Shown: piece after piece, positions 11,165-23,664 of the stretch
How positions within the stretch are numbered: the first letter of the stretch is position 1
How the letters are laid out: every line of letters begins with the position of its first letter
Assembly: GCA_012845835.1 (NCBI GenBank)
Contig: JABAKD010000023.1
Location: 917,343-981,342, forward strand
DNA from: Undaria pinnatifida
Lineage: Eukaryota > Sar > Phaeophyceae > Laminariales > Alariaceae
Reading direction: 5' to 3'
DNA length: 64,000 bases
Made by a program: the position numbers and the translations under genes
Notes under the pieces: generated by a model
The model's database searches: none
Seen by the model: the letters and a program-made list of their open reading frames with translations, nothing else
Told to the model about the DNA's origin: nothing

Positions 11165-11455
11165 AACAGACTGGTAAGCAACGATGATGAAATTAAGACA
11201 CCAGCAGCGACTTTGCCCAGTCTTAAGGCACAGCCTAAACGAGTATGTTCGTCGTGTTCCCAAACCGACTCTCGAACGCATCCGAAATCTGATACCCTTG
11301 CGTCCTGTTTATTAAACAGACTGGTTAGCAACGATGATGAAATTCAGACACCAGCAGCGACTTTGCCCAGTCTTCTTGCATAGTCTACACGAGTATGTTC
11401 GTCGTGTTTCCAAACCGACTCTCGAACGCAACCGAAATATAATACCCTTGCCTCC
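11165..11455. repeat. Tandem duplication, 150-bp period
   Basis: Two units, starting at 11165 and 11315, are almost identical from AACAGACTGG to GATACCCTTG (the second reads AATACCCTTG). Differences are a few substitutions, so the duplication is fairly recent. It lies just downstream of the 3' end of the EsV-1-7 pseudogene on the minus strand. Confidence 0.85.
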
Positions 11456-11558
11456 GAGTAACTTCCACAGGAATGTAAACTTTCTTGCGGGCACCACGCA
11501 CCTAAAAAAAAAACAATGTTAAAGGAATACCGAAACAAATACGGTATATGTCGCAATT

Positions 11559-12570
11559 TCAAAATACACATTCGGCTTTAACATGGATTAGGCGCCCCCG
11601 ATCCAGAAGGTGCGATGGACTAGACCATCTACTTGTTGTGCGATCAGTTCCTACAGTGCCGGACAGCCCATCTCGCAGGCAGCCATGATCGAGGCAGTGA
11701 GTGGGCTGAGTCGAGGCGAGTCCCCATGTTGCCACCAATGGACAATCCGTAGCCTCACACTTACGACTGAAATCAACCACCAATCCTGCAGTCAAGTGGT
11801 TCTTATGGCGAAAACCGAACCGTTTTCTAAAATACCTCACCGCGGCCTTCCGGTACTGGACCCCTGCGAGCAATGATTGTTGTGGAATTGCATCATGCGG
11901 TTCTCAGAATGAAGCTTGCAGTACAGGGCCTTATGTATACCAGCAACACCGACAAGAAAGCGTCTACCGCACGTCTCATGAAAACAACGCATGTTGCTGA
12001 CGTCTACCATGCCATCCTTTGCATGCTGATTGCAGTACATAGCCGTCTTGACCCCCAGCATATTGAAGGTCGGTCGCTTTGTGCACATGTCGTGTAAACA
12101 AAGTCTGTTGCGTACGTCTACCATGCTATCATCTGCATGTTGTTTACACTACATTGCCGCCTTGCTGCCGAGGACATTGAAAATCGGCTGTTTGGTGCAC
12201 CTGTCGTGTGAATATCGCTTACTGCGTACGTGCACCATAGAATCGTCTGCATTTGTTGTTTAAAGTACACCCCGGTCTTGCTGCCAAGGACATAAAAATT
12301 TGGCACCTTCTTGCACATGACATGTGAACAACGTGTGCTGCGTAGTATGGCTACCATGCCATCAGCAGCATGTTGTTTACAATATGCTGCCCTCTTGCTC
12401 CCGAGTACATTGAAACTCGGTTGTATTGTGCACCCGTCCTGTGAACAATTCGTGGTGCGCACATTTATCATGCCGTCGACAGCATGCTGTTTGCAGTATA
12501 ACGGGTTTGGGATGCTGGCGACGTTGAAGCTTGAGCGCCTCGTGCAGTTCTCACGCGAACGGCGACCCAT
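11559..12570 (-). pseudogene. Decayed EsV-1-7 repeat gene
   Basis: It has the eight-unit layout of the intact gene at 53555-54571, from MGRRS at 12570 to the tail KAECVF at 11559, but spread over three frames. Unit 1 has lost its first Cys. Unit 3 reads YFKQQ, losing both Cys and His, and a frameshift follows near 12255. Unit 4 has Tyr for its first Cys and a TAG where the Tyr of MYC should be. Unit 7 has Ser for Cys and a second frameshift near 11870. The last unit and the tail survive. The lesions hit metal-ligand residues as well as the frame, so decay is likelier than sequencing error alone. Confidence 0.8.
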
Positions 12571-12625
12571 GATAGCTTCAGGTTATTGTCGTCAAACGTA
12601 ACGAAGATTTCCGTTATCCCCGGTG

Positions 12626-12647
12626 GAGCTCTACACACCTGTCGATC
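12626..12647 (-). promoter_or_regulatory. Conserved element upstream of the decayed EsV-1-7 gene
   Basis: On the minus strand this reads CGACAGGTGTGTAGAGCTC, matching the element at 387-410 at all but one or two positions. It lies about 56 bases before the ATG at 12570. The sequence between the element and the ATG differs among copies, so the element itself seems to be the conserved part. Confidence 0.5.
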
Positions 12648-12649
12648 GT

Positions 12650-15570
12650 GGATAAAGGCAACGAAAAATACAAGTTGTAGGTTTTACACACAAGCAGGTC
12701 TTCGGCGTACTTATATACCGCGGTGTTTCCCTAGCAAACGCAACCAAATTTTACCCGCTGATAGGCGTCAAACGTATTCTGCCTGGGTTGCTGTAACCTG
12801 CGCACTGGATTGGACTGCAACCATAACGTGCGGCAGTAGATGTTACAAGTCGTAAATTGAGAAGGCAAGCCACCCAATTCACGTTGAACCATATATTCCA
12901 GGAACTGAAGCTGGAACGCATATTATTGTTCAACAACGTTGCGATTCCGTCGCAACCTCGAGAAACGCTTGAAAGCGGGGGTTTATAAGCGTCATAACGT
13001 TCATCATCGTCGCACGAAATCTCCATACCCCGCCGAGCTCAACCAGGGAGTTTGTTAATCCCAAACTCATTGTTTACAATTTTTTCATGGATAGGACACG
13101 AAGAGGTTGGCAATTTCATCGCCCTGAAATACCATATATGTCCTCCTACCTTTGCCTGGCATCTTTCAACAAATTCCCAGTGCCGAAACTCGAAATCATT
13201 AGTGGAGCCGTAAACACAAAGTTTTCCCGGCACCACGTGGACGATGAGCGGTCGCCTAATATATGGTTCTGCATCAGACACCCCCCGATGTGCTAGACGT
13301 ACAACACAGTTATGCCACCCACTGCGAAATACGCCAAGTATGATCCAGTCAAATGTGTGCATATTACATATATATGTACATCGAAGTAAATTATATACCT
13401 GGTATATACTATATTTTCATTTTTATAATATATACCTCGGTATTATATACTCCGGAGTATATTATATACTGAGTATATATTATATATATGTGAGGCCACA
13501 ATCAAATCATTGACGCCGAGATTGACGGTGGTAATGGCTGCTGCACAGGCCCAGAACAGGTATGTCTGCATGGCACAATTGATCAACCCGAATGCATAGA
13601 AATGTTGGAACGCATGTATTTCACGGACCCTGGATTTTGACGTCAAACCGCAACCTCCGAAGCCGTCAAATTTGCGTTTAGTACAACTTGAAAGTCTAAC
13701 GGTATACAGCATCGACGAGAGAATTCAACCTAAAAACCACGAGGTGATGGTAGTTGGTACTTGAGGTGGAAATCAAGGCGCATTCAAGCCGACTGGAAAC
13801 CCCAACTGAGGCGAAAGCCTGAACGATAGCAACTATCAATGATGTGATGCCGTAAAGCCTGTCAGTCGGATTAGGGATTTACCCGCCAGCTACCGCGTGT
13901 TTCTCCACGAAGGATAAGGGACGACTGGTCCGTCAGGGATCCTATCAACGGTTTGTCCCGGGGATTGATCAGGTGGTGTCCGCCTTCTACACCCGGTACA
14001 GCAAGGCCATTCGTGTGCGAGTCTAACCATCACATCCCCAACATTCACGGTGGTACTCAGTAGGTGTCATGTTAACACTGCCTCTGTTGTTTTGGTGTGT
14101 GAGTGACACTGATGTCGTGATTGAAAGGGTGGGTCTACCCGCTACGAGGTTCTGACACAGTTCCGCTCGACATCTCCAACATGGATCGGGTCCGTGGTGG
14201 CACTGTCTAAACAACAAGTTGTCAGCATACCGTCTGATGGCTGCTCGACGTCGTAAGGGGTGCTTTGGAAATCTAGCGGATCAGCGGAGAAACGTCGATA
14301 CTCGATTTTAAGATTGAAGATTCTAGAGGAGCCACCGCACGGTAGAGGGTTCTCGTTTAGGGGGCAAATTTCCAACCTATTCGTTATATCAAACGTAGAA
14401 CAATGGGTTAGTACTGTATCTTTACGATTTTTAGAAATGATAACAACTAGGGTATAGGGAAACGAACCCCTTCGACGTAATGTGTTTGGTGTGACATCTC
14501 AATCATCCTCTTTTTTGGCAAACAATCTTATCCCATACACATAATTTCGGAGGACCAGACATCGCACATAACTATTCAGGCGGTATCTTCGGCCGTGATA
14601 AAGGCGGGATAAAGCATTATCTTCGGGAAGGCTAGTAAACGGCGACAAGAACAGGAGTCTTCCGATCAAGCTGTTGTTGATCAACGTAACAAGAAAAAAA
14701 AAGTCAGCCCCGCACGCAACGATGAATGCTATCTTAAACACGTTCTTTAGAGCCGCTCTTGGGTGTATTTCGGACAGAGAGCGGGGCTCGATAACGGAAT
14801 GAAAACCTCGTATCACATTTCGGAAAGCGGCACAAGAGTGTCGCGCTTTAAATTTCGGATTGACCGACATAGTCTGCCCGTTAATACTGTTTCGTTCAAG
14901 GCGATTCATGAGAATGAAGTTTTCATAGGAAATGGGAACCACTAAACACCTATCGAGACGCGTTCGCGTTAGAAGGCGACTCGCGTCATCGAACGGTAGA
15001 GGTTGTACGTTTGAGTCCAGAAAATGCCAGCCCGATTGATCTCTTCCGACGAGGAGCTACGCGTAATCCTGACACGTTTGCGAGAATTTTCCTCACAAAC
15101 ATCGCATCAAAAGTGTTCCCCGAATGGCGAGACCGAATTCGCACGAAGTTGTGTTTCGAACGTTACCTTGATCTTCGTTCGTTAAAAGGTCAGAAAGCTC
15201 CGTTTCATCTGTACGCTAAGGTTATGTAAATTCCCAAAAAAAACATGCATTCGCTGCTTTTCAAGTATTGGGTATTCAGCTGGGCAACGGACGGCTCAAT
15301 ACATACCATATATACCATACTCTAGGCAGACTACTAATCCTTCTAAACAACTATACACTTGACCGAGTATTCGCCGCAGCTGTGACGACTAACATAATAC
15401 CCGGAAGAACACGCCAACTTACGGGTGCATACCGACGATGTTCCAGCAATCGGGTGCATCGATTAGGCATTACCGGCGTACGACGTGAAGGCGTGGGGCG
15501 ATGGTCATATCGGATTTCATTTAGAGTACTTGGTGGAGGAAGGTGAAACAATTGGAGAATAGGCCCAGGA
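12650..15570. other. Gene-poor spacer
   Basis: No gene recognised. Open frames at 14499-14942 (-, 147 residues) and 15011-15229 (+, 72 residues) look moderately protein-like but have no known motif. A TA-rich tract with strong dyad symmetry lies at 13360-13490. Confidence 0.35.
13360..13490. repeat. TA-rich tract with palindromes
   Basis: The tract alternates TATA-type runs with GG/CC-centred dyads. The clearest is the 18-base perfect palindrome ATATACTCCGGAGTATAT at 13445-13462. Such tracts can extrude hairpins; no function is shown. Confidence 0.6.
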
Positions 15571-15612
15571 ATATATATATATATATAGATATATATATAT
15601 ATATATATATAC
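15571..15612. repeat. (AT)n microsatellite
   Basis: An about 40-base AT dinucleotide run with a single GA interruption. The Tyr-Ile frame on the minus strand is an artefact of it. Confidence 0.9.
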
Positions 15613-16129
15613 ATAGTCTATATGTTTAGAATGAATCGAATTTTAGACAGGGCGGGGATCGGCCAAGAATTATTTTTTTTTCTAGGCCTTAGTATGCGAT
15701 TTTTTAACCTTGTTTTATTTAGGTCAAATCACTTGGTTAAAGCGCCGTCTTCGACGGCCGACCTTAATACCCTTTACCCCGCCTTATCCGTTCTGCGCTT
15801 CGACGTGAACGCGGGTGGGAACTAAGGGAGACAAGCGACAAGTGAATAAGTATTTGCGTTTTTCGGCAATACTCTAGCGCGTTTTTAAGGATCTTGTGGA
15901 ATAGAGAGCTCGAACAAACATTACATGTAAATATTTCCTAAAAATATTTGAAAAATATGTATATATGCATCTGGGTAACTACTCTTCACCGAAAACGCCT
16001 CTGGATGTATGCGTATTTCTCGTGGAGTGCCTGATCACGGTCGGGGTATTTGACCTGCTGTGTAGAACTGGCGTTCTTTCTATAGTACCTAAACGGGCAT
16101 GTGTATCTTGTTACTTACGGTTTTCTCCA

Positions 16130-18015
16130 ACGTTCTTCTCATGTCATATGTCTGTGATCGAGAACCGTTTTTGAGAGAAGCTATACCAGTAGATAGTCGC
16201 AGCAGTTCAGTGGGTATTCACATTGAAGATCACTCCGTGACACTACGAAGCAGGCCCTTATTGATACAATATGTAGTGGGCAATACATAGCTGTTCATTT
16301 GCCAGGACATGGCGATTAAACCACTCCTGCGCCCCGAAAAATATCATTATTGATGCTCTATATCTAATCGGCTATAAACTGCATAGATGCATCTCAAGTG
16401 CGAGCGGTTTGTACGAATTGCAGTTGCATTGCGATTTGTTGCCCTATGCGACTATTATTCAAGAAGAGGTCGAAAAAATTACGAGCCTTAGCTTTGACGG
16501 AATAATAGGCAAGAATAAAATCGGGACTTTCAGCGATTGTTTTCTGGGTCGCAAAAACGACCAAGAAGTGATAAAGCAGGCCAGTATTCGATAATTATTC
16601 GACATTATGCGAGTCAAACACACACTGCCAATTTGGCCTCATTTCAGGCTTTTTAACATGATGAGTTTTAAGCTCGATTTTTGCAAGTCTCACATCCATC
16701 TGTTATATTATGGCGGATTTATCAGAACTTCCCAAATTTTTTTAAAACATGGGGGCTCCTGAATCCCGGACACGTAAATCGCTCCAGAAATCATCCTTCA
16801 TATTGTGTTTCGTGCTGTTCAAGTGGCTCTCATATTCATCTTGACCGTCGTTGCTCGACACGTCATCCTGATGTAGGCTCGAAATCGCAGTTTTGCTCTA
16901 CCTATTATGCCAAAAACTGTTTGAATGTTGTTCGCAATGCGGATGTTTGGATCGTGCGAGTAGTATGCGGGAAATACCGAGTACAGCAGAACAACAGTGG
17001 GATATGAAATCGAAGACCAACCCGTGACACGCCGTAGCACGTCTTCACTTTTTTTTTCATGCAACATATAGGTGATGTATGGTTATCAGTATGCCGGGAC
17101 ACGGCGATGTTCCCGCTTATACGTCCTGAATCGTCTTGATTTTGACCCTTTGGTTTTGGTGCAGTCTGTGCATATGCATCCAGAGAGGGGAGATATTTGT
17201 ACGAATTGCAGTTGCATTGCGAATTGTGTCCGTCTATGGGTGTAGCATGAAGAAACGCGCGATAATAATTGCAATATTGGGCTCTAACCCATTTAAGAAA
17301 AATAAATCAGGATTCTCATCGACTTTTTCGGGGATCGCCTAAACGATTAAGGGGTCATTATGCTGGTATGAGCCATCCCACGGTAGGGGTTCCATCAGAA
17401 AGTCCCTGAGTTTTTCACATGAGGAGCTCAATACTTCACCAGAAAAATGATGTACAAGGCATTACCCGACCAAGCTTCTATGCCTTAGTCCAAAAAAAAG
17501 TGTACCCGTGAAATTTCATCATTGACGGGCAGTTGCTCACATGAGGAAGTTCAACCACCCAGGGACTTTTTGACCGAAAAACTGCGACCCCTACCGTGGG
17601 ATGACTCGTATGTACTCCATGATGATTTTCACTATGCGAGTTATCTACAGCCTGTTTTGGCCAAATTTCAGTTGCTGTTTGTTTCTTCCTACAGCTGTCA
17701 TGCTGGAAATATGCCAGTTTTACTTAGACTACATTTATATCCACGTTTATGAGCTGAACATCTTTTTTTTTCTTTAGGAACGGTGGGTTTAGAATCCTGG
17801 ATACGTGAACCGCTCTGGCGCGTTCCTTTATATTGATTTTTGGTGCTGCTCAAGTGGTTATCATCCCCATCTTGAGCGTGCTTGCTCGTCACATTAAAGT
17901 CATGTACGCTATGAGTCGCTTTTTCTGTGCGGCCCATTCTGCAAACAGTTCGAATTGCAGTCGCATAGCAAATGTTTGCCGTATGCGAGTAGTATGCGAG
18001 TAGTATGCGAGAAAA
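16130..18015 (+). repeat. Diverged tandem repeat, about 790-bp period
   Basis: Three diverged blocks recur in the same order. The motif TGTACGAATTGCAGTTGCATTGCGA appears at about 16408 and 17197 (with a shorter form near 17948), preceded each time by a (c/a)catGGCGAT(T/G) block (about 16308 and 17100). The CAAGTGGCTCTCAT...CATCTTGA block at 16820 recurs as CAAGTGGTTATCAT...CATCTTGA at 17850. The second unit is split by the MITE at 17369-17608. Open frames here (16681-17007 +, 16409-16594 +) may be fragments of a protein from an unidentified element. Confidence 0.5.
17369..17608. mobile_element. MITE with TA flanks (Tc1/mariner-like)
   Basis: Terminal inverted repeats at 17367-17390 and 17587-17610 match at 22 of 24 positions, sharing CATCCCACGGTAGGGGT. 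A TA dinucleotide bounds each end, as expected for a Tc1/mariner-type target duplication. The interior has a second, looser inverted segment (AAAGTCCCTG). It encodes no transposase, so it would be non-autonomous. A related sequence is at 25676-25930. Confidence 0.7.
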
Positions 18016-18019
18016 CCGT

Positions 18020-21000
18020 AGTTGAACGATGTTAGATATTGGGTCACAGCCTACCAGCCAACAACCAATACCCCAATAATAGCGTTGAGGTTGACACGCC
18101 GTGCGGGGCGTTATCGACCCGCGAGATCATCGTTGTCGTTACCCCATTGTTGGGGCTGCTGAAATTCGTGGTATTTCGGAACGGGGCATAGGGCATTATC
18201 TCCCCCGTGTGCGCCGGAACTGTGCCCCCCATTGATTGGTGAAATTCAAATTCCTAGGCGAGGCTGCGTTTTGTGGCTAGGAACAAGAAGCGAATTTTGC
18301 CAACGGACTGGGGTTTCCACAGCATGCGGGTCGCTGTCCACTCTATAGAACTCATTTTCGTTTCGAGTTCGTCGAACGTTTTAAGACACGGAACGACGTC
18401 TTGAGAGGGCATCACCCCGGGTGGAGCTGGCCCTAAAAACATGCGACTCCCAAACAAAAGGACACTGGAAAGGATTCCCACACAATGCCGGGGGGTATCA
18501 ATCCTGGGGACGCCCGTGTCCGTTTACAGGTTGTCGGGGTCGAATATATGTGGATGGGTTCTGATTGCGGGATGGTACTCTATCGCTGCCAGATGATGGC
18601 TACCTTACGTACGATCCCCGCCCAATGACCCCTCAGTGTTCAGACTAAACGGACATATTTGACACCAAGTGCTGTGTATGTGAACGGTTTTCATCTCAAA
18701 CTTGAGCCTGAAATTGTTCACTGCAAAAATCTTGAATTGTCAGTGCCCCACGGCGCACTACCAGCGCTCTTCTTCTACCATATGTGAGTTATTTACAGCA
18801 AAAGGTATCAGCAAAATTATTGCATGTGCAGAATTGCATGACAAAGGGAGACCCACAGTGTTTGTCGGCGGAACAGTCGACAAGTCTCTCCACGATCACG
18901 TTATACACACAGACAATCGGTCTGCCAACCTCGGACCTAGATGCCATCATGCATGGTGTGGAAGGATCACTCTTGTTGAGCGCCTCAGTACGCGCCTCTC
19001 AGTGTCTACGTAGAGAGCACGCACTAACCATGGTGGTAACCTTGCTGGCCTCGGATGCATGGTCGAGTCAAACACTGAAAAAACCGCACTCGAGACGTCT
19101 TAGTGGCCAGACTAACGGGTCAAGCTGCGTGGGCTAGGATTTATCTGGTTGAAATATGATGAAACTCGCAATGGCGTTGACGTACAGACAGTGCCGTAGA
19201 AAGTATAGCCCATATCATCATCTTGGCATTACTTCAAATGCTGTACACGTAGACTGTACGTCTGGTAACTGGTTTTACTCTCTGTCGAATATTGAGTTAA
19301 ACAAATCGATTTGCTGCCCTGCCAGACCCGAAGAATAGAAGACGGCACCCATGAGAAGCCTTTTTATATGTCACAATACGTCATACAAAAATTACACTCT
19401 AAACCCAGTTTAGTTCGCAAGATCGCACATCAATGGCGGCAACACACATCAGTCCGAGCGCTCCACGAGGGGGGCTAGGGAAGGAAGGGCATGTATCACC
19501 CATGCCGTTCGTGTTACGAAGCGCGCACTATAGTTTCCCATCGTGTAAAGCATCAAACGCAACCCGCAGCTTAATCGGATTACCGAGTTTCCCTTTACGA
19601 GGCGGTTTCATCTGTGCTAATACGGTCCGTGGGTCTGCACCTATCGTGGCGCGCGTGTTACGGCAAAACACAAATGCGGGTGTAATGTGTAAAATACATG
19701 TTGTGGTCTCAATCCTGAATTGCACACCAAATTCCGCCATCAGCAGAAAACAAAACGTGTTAGCAGTGCTTGGGCCACAAGCTACGTAGACTCTGTCCAA
19801 CAAGCTCAGATCCTCTTGCACACACTCGAGGAACTCCGCGCGAAACGGGGGACCTAACAAGAGGTTGATGTGAGGTAATGGCAGTCTCAACGTCGTGCGA
19901 GCAGTCGGTGTCATGGTGCGGCATCTTAAGAAGAAAAAATTTGTACATAGAATAACAGAGTATTAAACGTGTCGTAACAAAGGACAACGTCTCGATATCC
20001 TCGTTGCGCTCCGACCACACAAGGGCTTGTCTGGATTAAAGCTATCCACAACCTTGGGAACTGGTCTCTCGGCGGTGTCACGATACGGTCGCTTTGCAAT
20101 AAAACGTACGACACATCATACAAGTGTTGTGCGCCCGTTCCCTAAACGGGCTCGATGGTTTGCTGCCTCCAATATATATGCCTTGCACATCGGAGGGTAT
20201 TTCGCTAGCACCATGACTATAATATTATTTTTTTGTTACTGATACACCACAAGGGCAAAGCAGTACTCGGTAGAAGTTAGCAAGCCCGCCGTATCAGAAA
20301 CCAATACCCCACGTGCTGAGGTCGCGAGACGTGTGTGGGCGTCGCTGGACTTCATTCAGCACGTCAGGTGTCTGTCGCAAGTACGTTGTATGGTCTCGGT
20401 TTATCGTTCATTACGGTATTTCGCCACCAAGGGGAAAGAAAACATTCTTAATCCAAGGAACAACCTCCGCGACACGAAGATGTGACCCACGAGTGCACGG
20501 AAACGACAGAGCAGGGCGAAGACATTAGTCTAATCACGGAATCCGTCACAAGAAGACAAGATACTTGTCCGCAGTAGCTGTTAAACTGCTACGTACTGTA
20601 TCCCTGGGTGTATGTCGATGGAGAAAATAGATATCTTCGCCCAAGTAGGCCACGCCGATTTCACAGGTTGGTGGGGGTGTTGCGGTATATTCTATGGTTC
20701 GTACTTTTTGCGTTTTGGTTTTCGATGTTTACACTGTCTTGCTGAAATGTTTTACGATGTACACCGACGAAAAAATAGACCAAACCATAGACATAAAGTT
20801 TTTGGTCATGTCTTGCCGTTCAGTTCACGTCGAAATCAGACATAGACATAAGTAAACTTCCACCCAATGCCCAAACTAAATGATGCCGACAAACGACACG
20901 CGAACAGTACCACAAATGCACATCGCCCCAATCCAGCACACCCATATGGCGATGTGATGATGTTGTCGTTTGGGTTGGAAATCTAATACGTACGTGGTAG

Positions 21001-22475
21001 TATCGACCTTAGCGAAGGTTGATCGACTATGCTGTGTATTTGCTAGTGCACTTGACACGTGATACTCTTGACTTCTGACTCAGCTGCATGTGCGTGTAAA
21101 ACTTGCTGCTGTTTTGAAACATTCAGCTGCTGCACCACACCGCATACTACCAGTGCTGTGGCCATGATTCTTGAGCTTCCTCAGGCTGCTGCTATTGCTG
21201 CTCCTCCATGCTGCTGGCACTACTACTACATGGACGTGAGAGCACTTGTCTTTTTCAGTAGACACTAACCGAGCGAACTTCTGCCAGTGTACAGGACGGT
21301 CTACTGTGTGAAGTTGTGTCACGGAGCAGTAGCGTAGTGGAGACACGTGGTAAGAAAAAACGTACTACGATATGGGTTGTATTTTGGTGATGGGGCATGA
21401 AATTGTCCCCACTTGAAGTACTCAACCGAATAACATAGGAACGATGGTGCTGTACGAAGAGCAATTTTCAGGAAGTCGACCGACGAGACACGCGCCAAGA
21501 CGCTTACATGGCTGTGGCGTCGAGTGCTGTGATGCTGCTACTACCGCTGCATCACCGTATGTTTCTGCTGCTGCTGACGCCGATAAGAATACTGCACCTG
21601 CTACAAGCACACAAACGCCATAGTCGTACGAGTAGCGAGTTTTTTGGACTCCAAAAGAAAACGTAAATATCATCGTACGACAGTTTTGATGCTCCTTCCT
21701 GTTTGTTTGTTCAGTTGGCGTATATCACACGACCAAGGATGCTGCGTGCTGTTGGTTCGATTGCTGGTCTCCGCCTGTATTTTCGTGTCCACTCAGCACC
21801 GCAGTTTGGACCACAGCAAACATAAAGGTCGCGCCCATATGATACGATTGACTACAGTAGTATGTGTAGTCTTGACTTGTCAGGGTTCGAGTTTAAAACT
21901 CTGCTCGGGCCGTTGTTATCTGCTTCCTTGAAATATTGGAAGCACATGTGTACCTAACCAGTCACCCCGATTTCAATACTTCATCCCAGAAAATGAATGA
22001 GCAAGTACTGCGGTGAAGGCGGCTGCGGAGAGCTCGTACACGAGGTTAAAGTGGATGGGACTGGATAAAGAACGTTGCGTTAGGCAATGATTAAGAAACG
22101 AAGTGATGTACTGTATCGCCACCTACCCATTTTGAAGTGAAAAACGTCCTGGAGATGAGCCTCACCTCTCGGATTAGGTACGCATTGCGACACGACGGAC
22201 CGATCGATGTAGGTAGAATGGAGGAAATGCGGACGGTGCAGCCATGGCACGCCAACACAGAGGGAAGGGGGTGAGGCCTTGATGAGGCAACTTGAAAGTC
22301 AGATGCACCCAGAGGAAAAGAGCTTGTGAGATGGAGAGGGGCTCCGTGTCCAAACCTTCGGCTGATTGCGGCAGCTGCGGCGCCCGGGAATCGGCAGCTG
22401 GAAGCTTTTTCCGCCCCCTACCTCCGGATAGATCCGCCTCCATGTTGTCTACAAAAACCAAGCATTTCATGTGGG
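18020..22475. other. Gene-poor spacer
   Basis: No gene recognised with confidence. The most protein-like frames are 18254-18481 (-, 75 residues), 18784-19137 (+, 117), 19528-19914 (-, 128, ATG in a reasonable context) and 22174-22470 (-, 98, ATG, GC-rich). None carries a motif I know and all fall within chance length. CTG/CAG-rich patches occur at 21080-21230 and 21525-21605. Confidence 0.3.
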
Positions 22476-22479
22476 CATG

Positions 22480-22935
22480 TGGGGAAGTAGACTAAAAATC
22501 TTGAACAACAAATGCTAGTTATTTCCTTCTTAACTCGTTTATCCCACAGATTCTCTACCACTAAACCTGACATATTTCCCAGATTATATCAGGAACCCCG
22601 ATGAGGTAGCCAATATCCAATGCGACTTTTTCGGTATTGGAGTGACCTGGCAATGATCCTATACATTGCTCTCATCGTTGTTTTTTTGTGGTCGAGTTTT
22701 ACAGGCTCTTGAACGTGAGAAAATCCCTGTTTTTTTCTTTGTTGCGGGGAAGACGGTGAGAATCGAACCGGCGACCTCACTCTTCATAATCTCACATCCT
22801 GTCTGCGACGCCATTGTGAGGAAGTAGACTAAAAATGTTGAACAACAAATACTATTCGAGTTGTTTCCTTCCAAACCCAAACTCGTTTTCCACCAGTTTC
22901 TCCCCCACTAAAAAACCTGACACATTTCCCAGATT
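22480..22935 (-). mobile_element. tRNA-like SINE family B, copies B1 and B2
   Basis: Copy B2 (22595-22935) has, on the minus strand, ATGGCGTCGCAGACAGGA (A-box region, plus 22797-22814) and GGTTCGATTCTC (B box, plus 22758-22769), with 27 bases between. A body shared with 23665-23960 follows. B1 (22480-22590) keeps only the flanking block with GACTAAAAATCTTGAACAAC. The head resembles that of family A at 5.8-6.1 kb, which suggests a related tRNA ancestor. Confidence 0.55.
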
Positions 22936-22944
22936 ATTATAAAA

Positions 22945-23240
22945 AATGAAAATACACTCCAGCTGTGAGATCGAAGACTTCGTCGAAACTCATCTTTGCA
23001 AGCTGTGTGTGATACTCCGATCGCGCGCATTACGAATTGTGTGTATTCATTAAGGATATAGGTCGGCGACTCCCCTTACAACTACAGTGTAGCTATGAGG
23101 GTCAACAGGATGATATTAGTCAGTCTGTGCGCGGAAACTATAAACCCCTTTCTGAGGGGGACAAAATCTGACAGCTGTGCAGGGAAAGGGGGCCTGGTTT
23201 TGATCAAAAGCGAGCGGTTTTGGAGGGGGGGGGGGGGGGG
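22945..23240 (+). repeat. Dispersed repeat running into poly-G
   Basis: This block matches 5396-5560 (+) at its start and 4550-4710 (read on the minus strand) at its end, and continues into a G homopolymer at 23223-23241. Confidence 0.6.
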
Positions 23241-23645
23241 GAAGGGGGCAATTTGTGCATGTAAGCTAGAAATCCTTTCGAAGGGATAAATCTGACGGTT
23301 TTGGCACCACCAGTATATTATTGGGGGCGGGGGGGTGGGGTTGGGATGGGTTGGGGGGGAGGTGGGGGGTGGGGTTGGGGGGGGGGCGGGGGGGGGGGGG
23401 GGGGGAGGAAGGGCTTTCGGTGAGGGGTTTGTTTTACGTGTGGTGGCGGGAGGAAGGGCTTTAGGTGAGGAGTTTGTTATACGTGTGGTGCTAGGTGTAG
23501 GCGATCGTGCAGTTTGTCGGAAAAGAGGGGGCGTTGGAGGGGGGGGGAGGGGGGGGGTGGGGGGGGGGGGGTGGGGGGGAGGGCTTAAGGTGAGGGGTTC
23601 GTTCTACGTGTGGTGCTTGGTCTAGGCGATGGTGCGGGTGATGGG
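23241..23645 (+). repeat. Poly-G blocks with a 35-45 bp minisatellite
   Basis: Long G-tracts alternate with three copies of a unit containing AGGGCTTTAGGTGAGG and TACGTGTGGTG (about 23408, 23453 and 23580). The sequence could form G-quadruplexes on the plus strand. Open frames here are Gly-rich artefacts. Confidence 0.7.
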
Positions 23646-23664
23646 GAAGAAGATTATGTCACGA

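Noticed and set aside
19433-19789. A 118-residue plus-strand frame opposite the 128-residue minus-strand frame
   Set aside because: The two overlap and neither has a known motif. Their lengths are within chance expectation, so I did not call a gene on either strand.
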